Assembly (NCBI RefSeq): GCF_012912005.1
Contig: NZ_JABBEA010000015.1
Span: 1-64,000 of the forward strand
Direction: 5' to 3'
Length of the DNA: 64,000 nt
DNA from: Paenibacillus sp. SZ31
GTDB taxonomy: Bacteria > Bacillota > Bacilli > Paenibacillales > Paenibacillaceae
The notes below the pieces were generated by a model that ran no database searches, had not been told where the DNA came from, and saw only the letters and a program-made list of their open reading frames with translations. This document shows, piece by piece, positions 63,955 through 64,000 of this stretch (positions within the stretch are counted from its first letter, which is position 1; the number at the start of each line of letters is the position of its first letter). Both the position numbers and the translations under genes were made by a program.

Positions 63955-63989
63955 AAGAATAGAAATCTTGTTTTAATTAAAGGATTAAA

Positions 63990-64000
63990 ATGGTTATATT
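63990..64000 (+). CDS. First codons of a gene running off the window
   Basis: ATG (63990) with AAAGGA about 6 bp upstream, 36 bp after the promoter above; only three codons (Met-Val-Ile) are visible. Nothing can be said of its function. Confidence 0.4.

Overview
The window looks like chromosomal DNA of a Paenibacillus or very close relative (Bacillota, moderate GC). This is inferred from S-layer-homology (SLH) surface proteins, strong AGGAGG-type ribosome sites with many GTG/TTG starts, 7TMR-DISM and YesM-type kinases, a GlnK/GlnL pair, a YxiN-type DbpA helicase, Fur boxes of the 7-1-7 type, and many secreted plant-polysaccharide enzymes. No rRNA, tRNA, CRISPR array, transposase or prophage was seen. 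A good parS-like site at 47741-47756 suggests an origin-proximal location.

Layout. 1-2187: 3' part of an SLH surface protein with 222-bp tandem repeats. 2298-3665: TetR repressor divergent from an isochorismatase-fold protein, with twin operators between them. 3911-9857: TerD-like protein, secreted rhamnogalacturonan lyase (PL4), TPR-SUKH protein, DinB-like protein. 10026-14325: BTAD response regulator plus a two-kinase hybrid sensor. 14493-19192: GlnK-GlnL two-component pair followed by a glutamine-type ABC transporter, each preceded by GlnR/TnrA-type boxes. 19395-22391: Fur-controlled siderophore permeases and binding lipoprotein without an ATPase. 22607-28441: SGNH esterase, RibD-like reductase with a divergent WYL regulator, SDR, small CD3324-like protein, two GNAT proteins. 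28918-33000: kinase/OmpR-type regulator pair and a MinD-like ATPase. 33552-40655: a giant SLH/InlB-repeat protein. 40735-43830: HxlR regulator, flavin reductase, secreted GH43 with CBM32 and CBM42. 44173-45941: small hypothetical and a second SLH protein. 46154-49175: DbpA helicase and two lipoproteins. 49312-52815: secreted 5'-nucleotidase and GH10 xylanase. 52956-58023: iron block (flavin reductase, siderophore lipoprotein, AraC-SBP activator, exporter) with two Fur boxes. 58340-63837: GH30, leucine-rich-repeat protein, diacylglycerol kinase, aldo/keto reductase.

How it works together. Three themes recur: attack on pectin, xylan and arabinogalactan by secreted enzymes (PL4, CE2-like, GH43, GH10, intracellular GH30); iron uptake under Fur with an AraC-type siderophore sensor; nitrogen/glutamine uptake under GlnKL and GlnR/TnrA. 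The most novel signal is a repeated promoter architecture: a palindromic box (ACTTAAAG-N4-CTTTAAGT, best copy) set exactly 44 bp upstream of an extended -10 element. It occurs in front of the MinD-like ATPase (31971), the giant SLH protein (33135) and the second SLH protein (44484), and nowhere else that I found. It looks like an undescribed surface-layer regulon.
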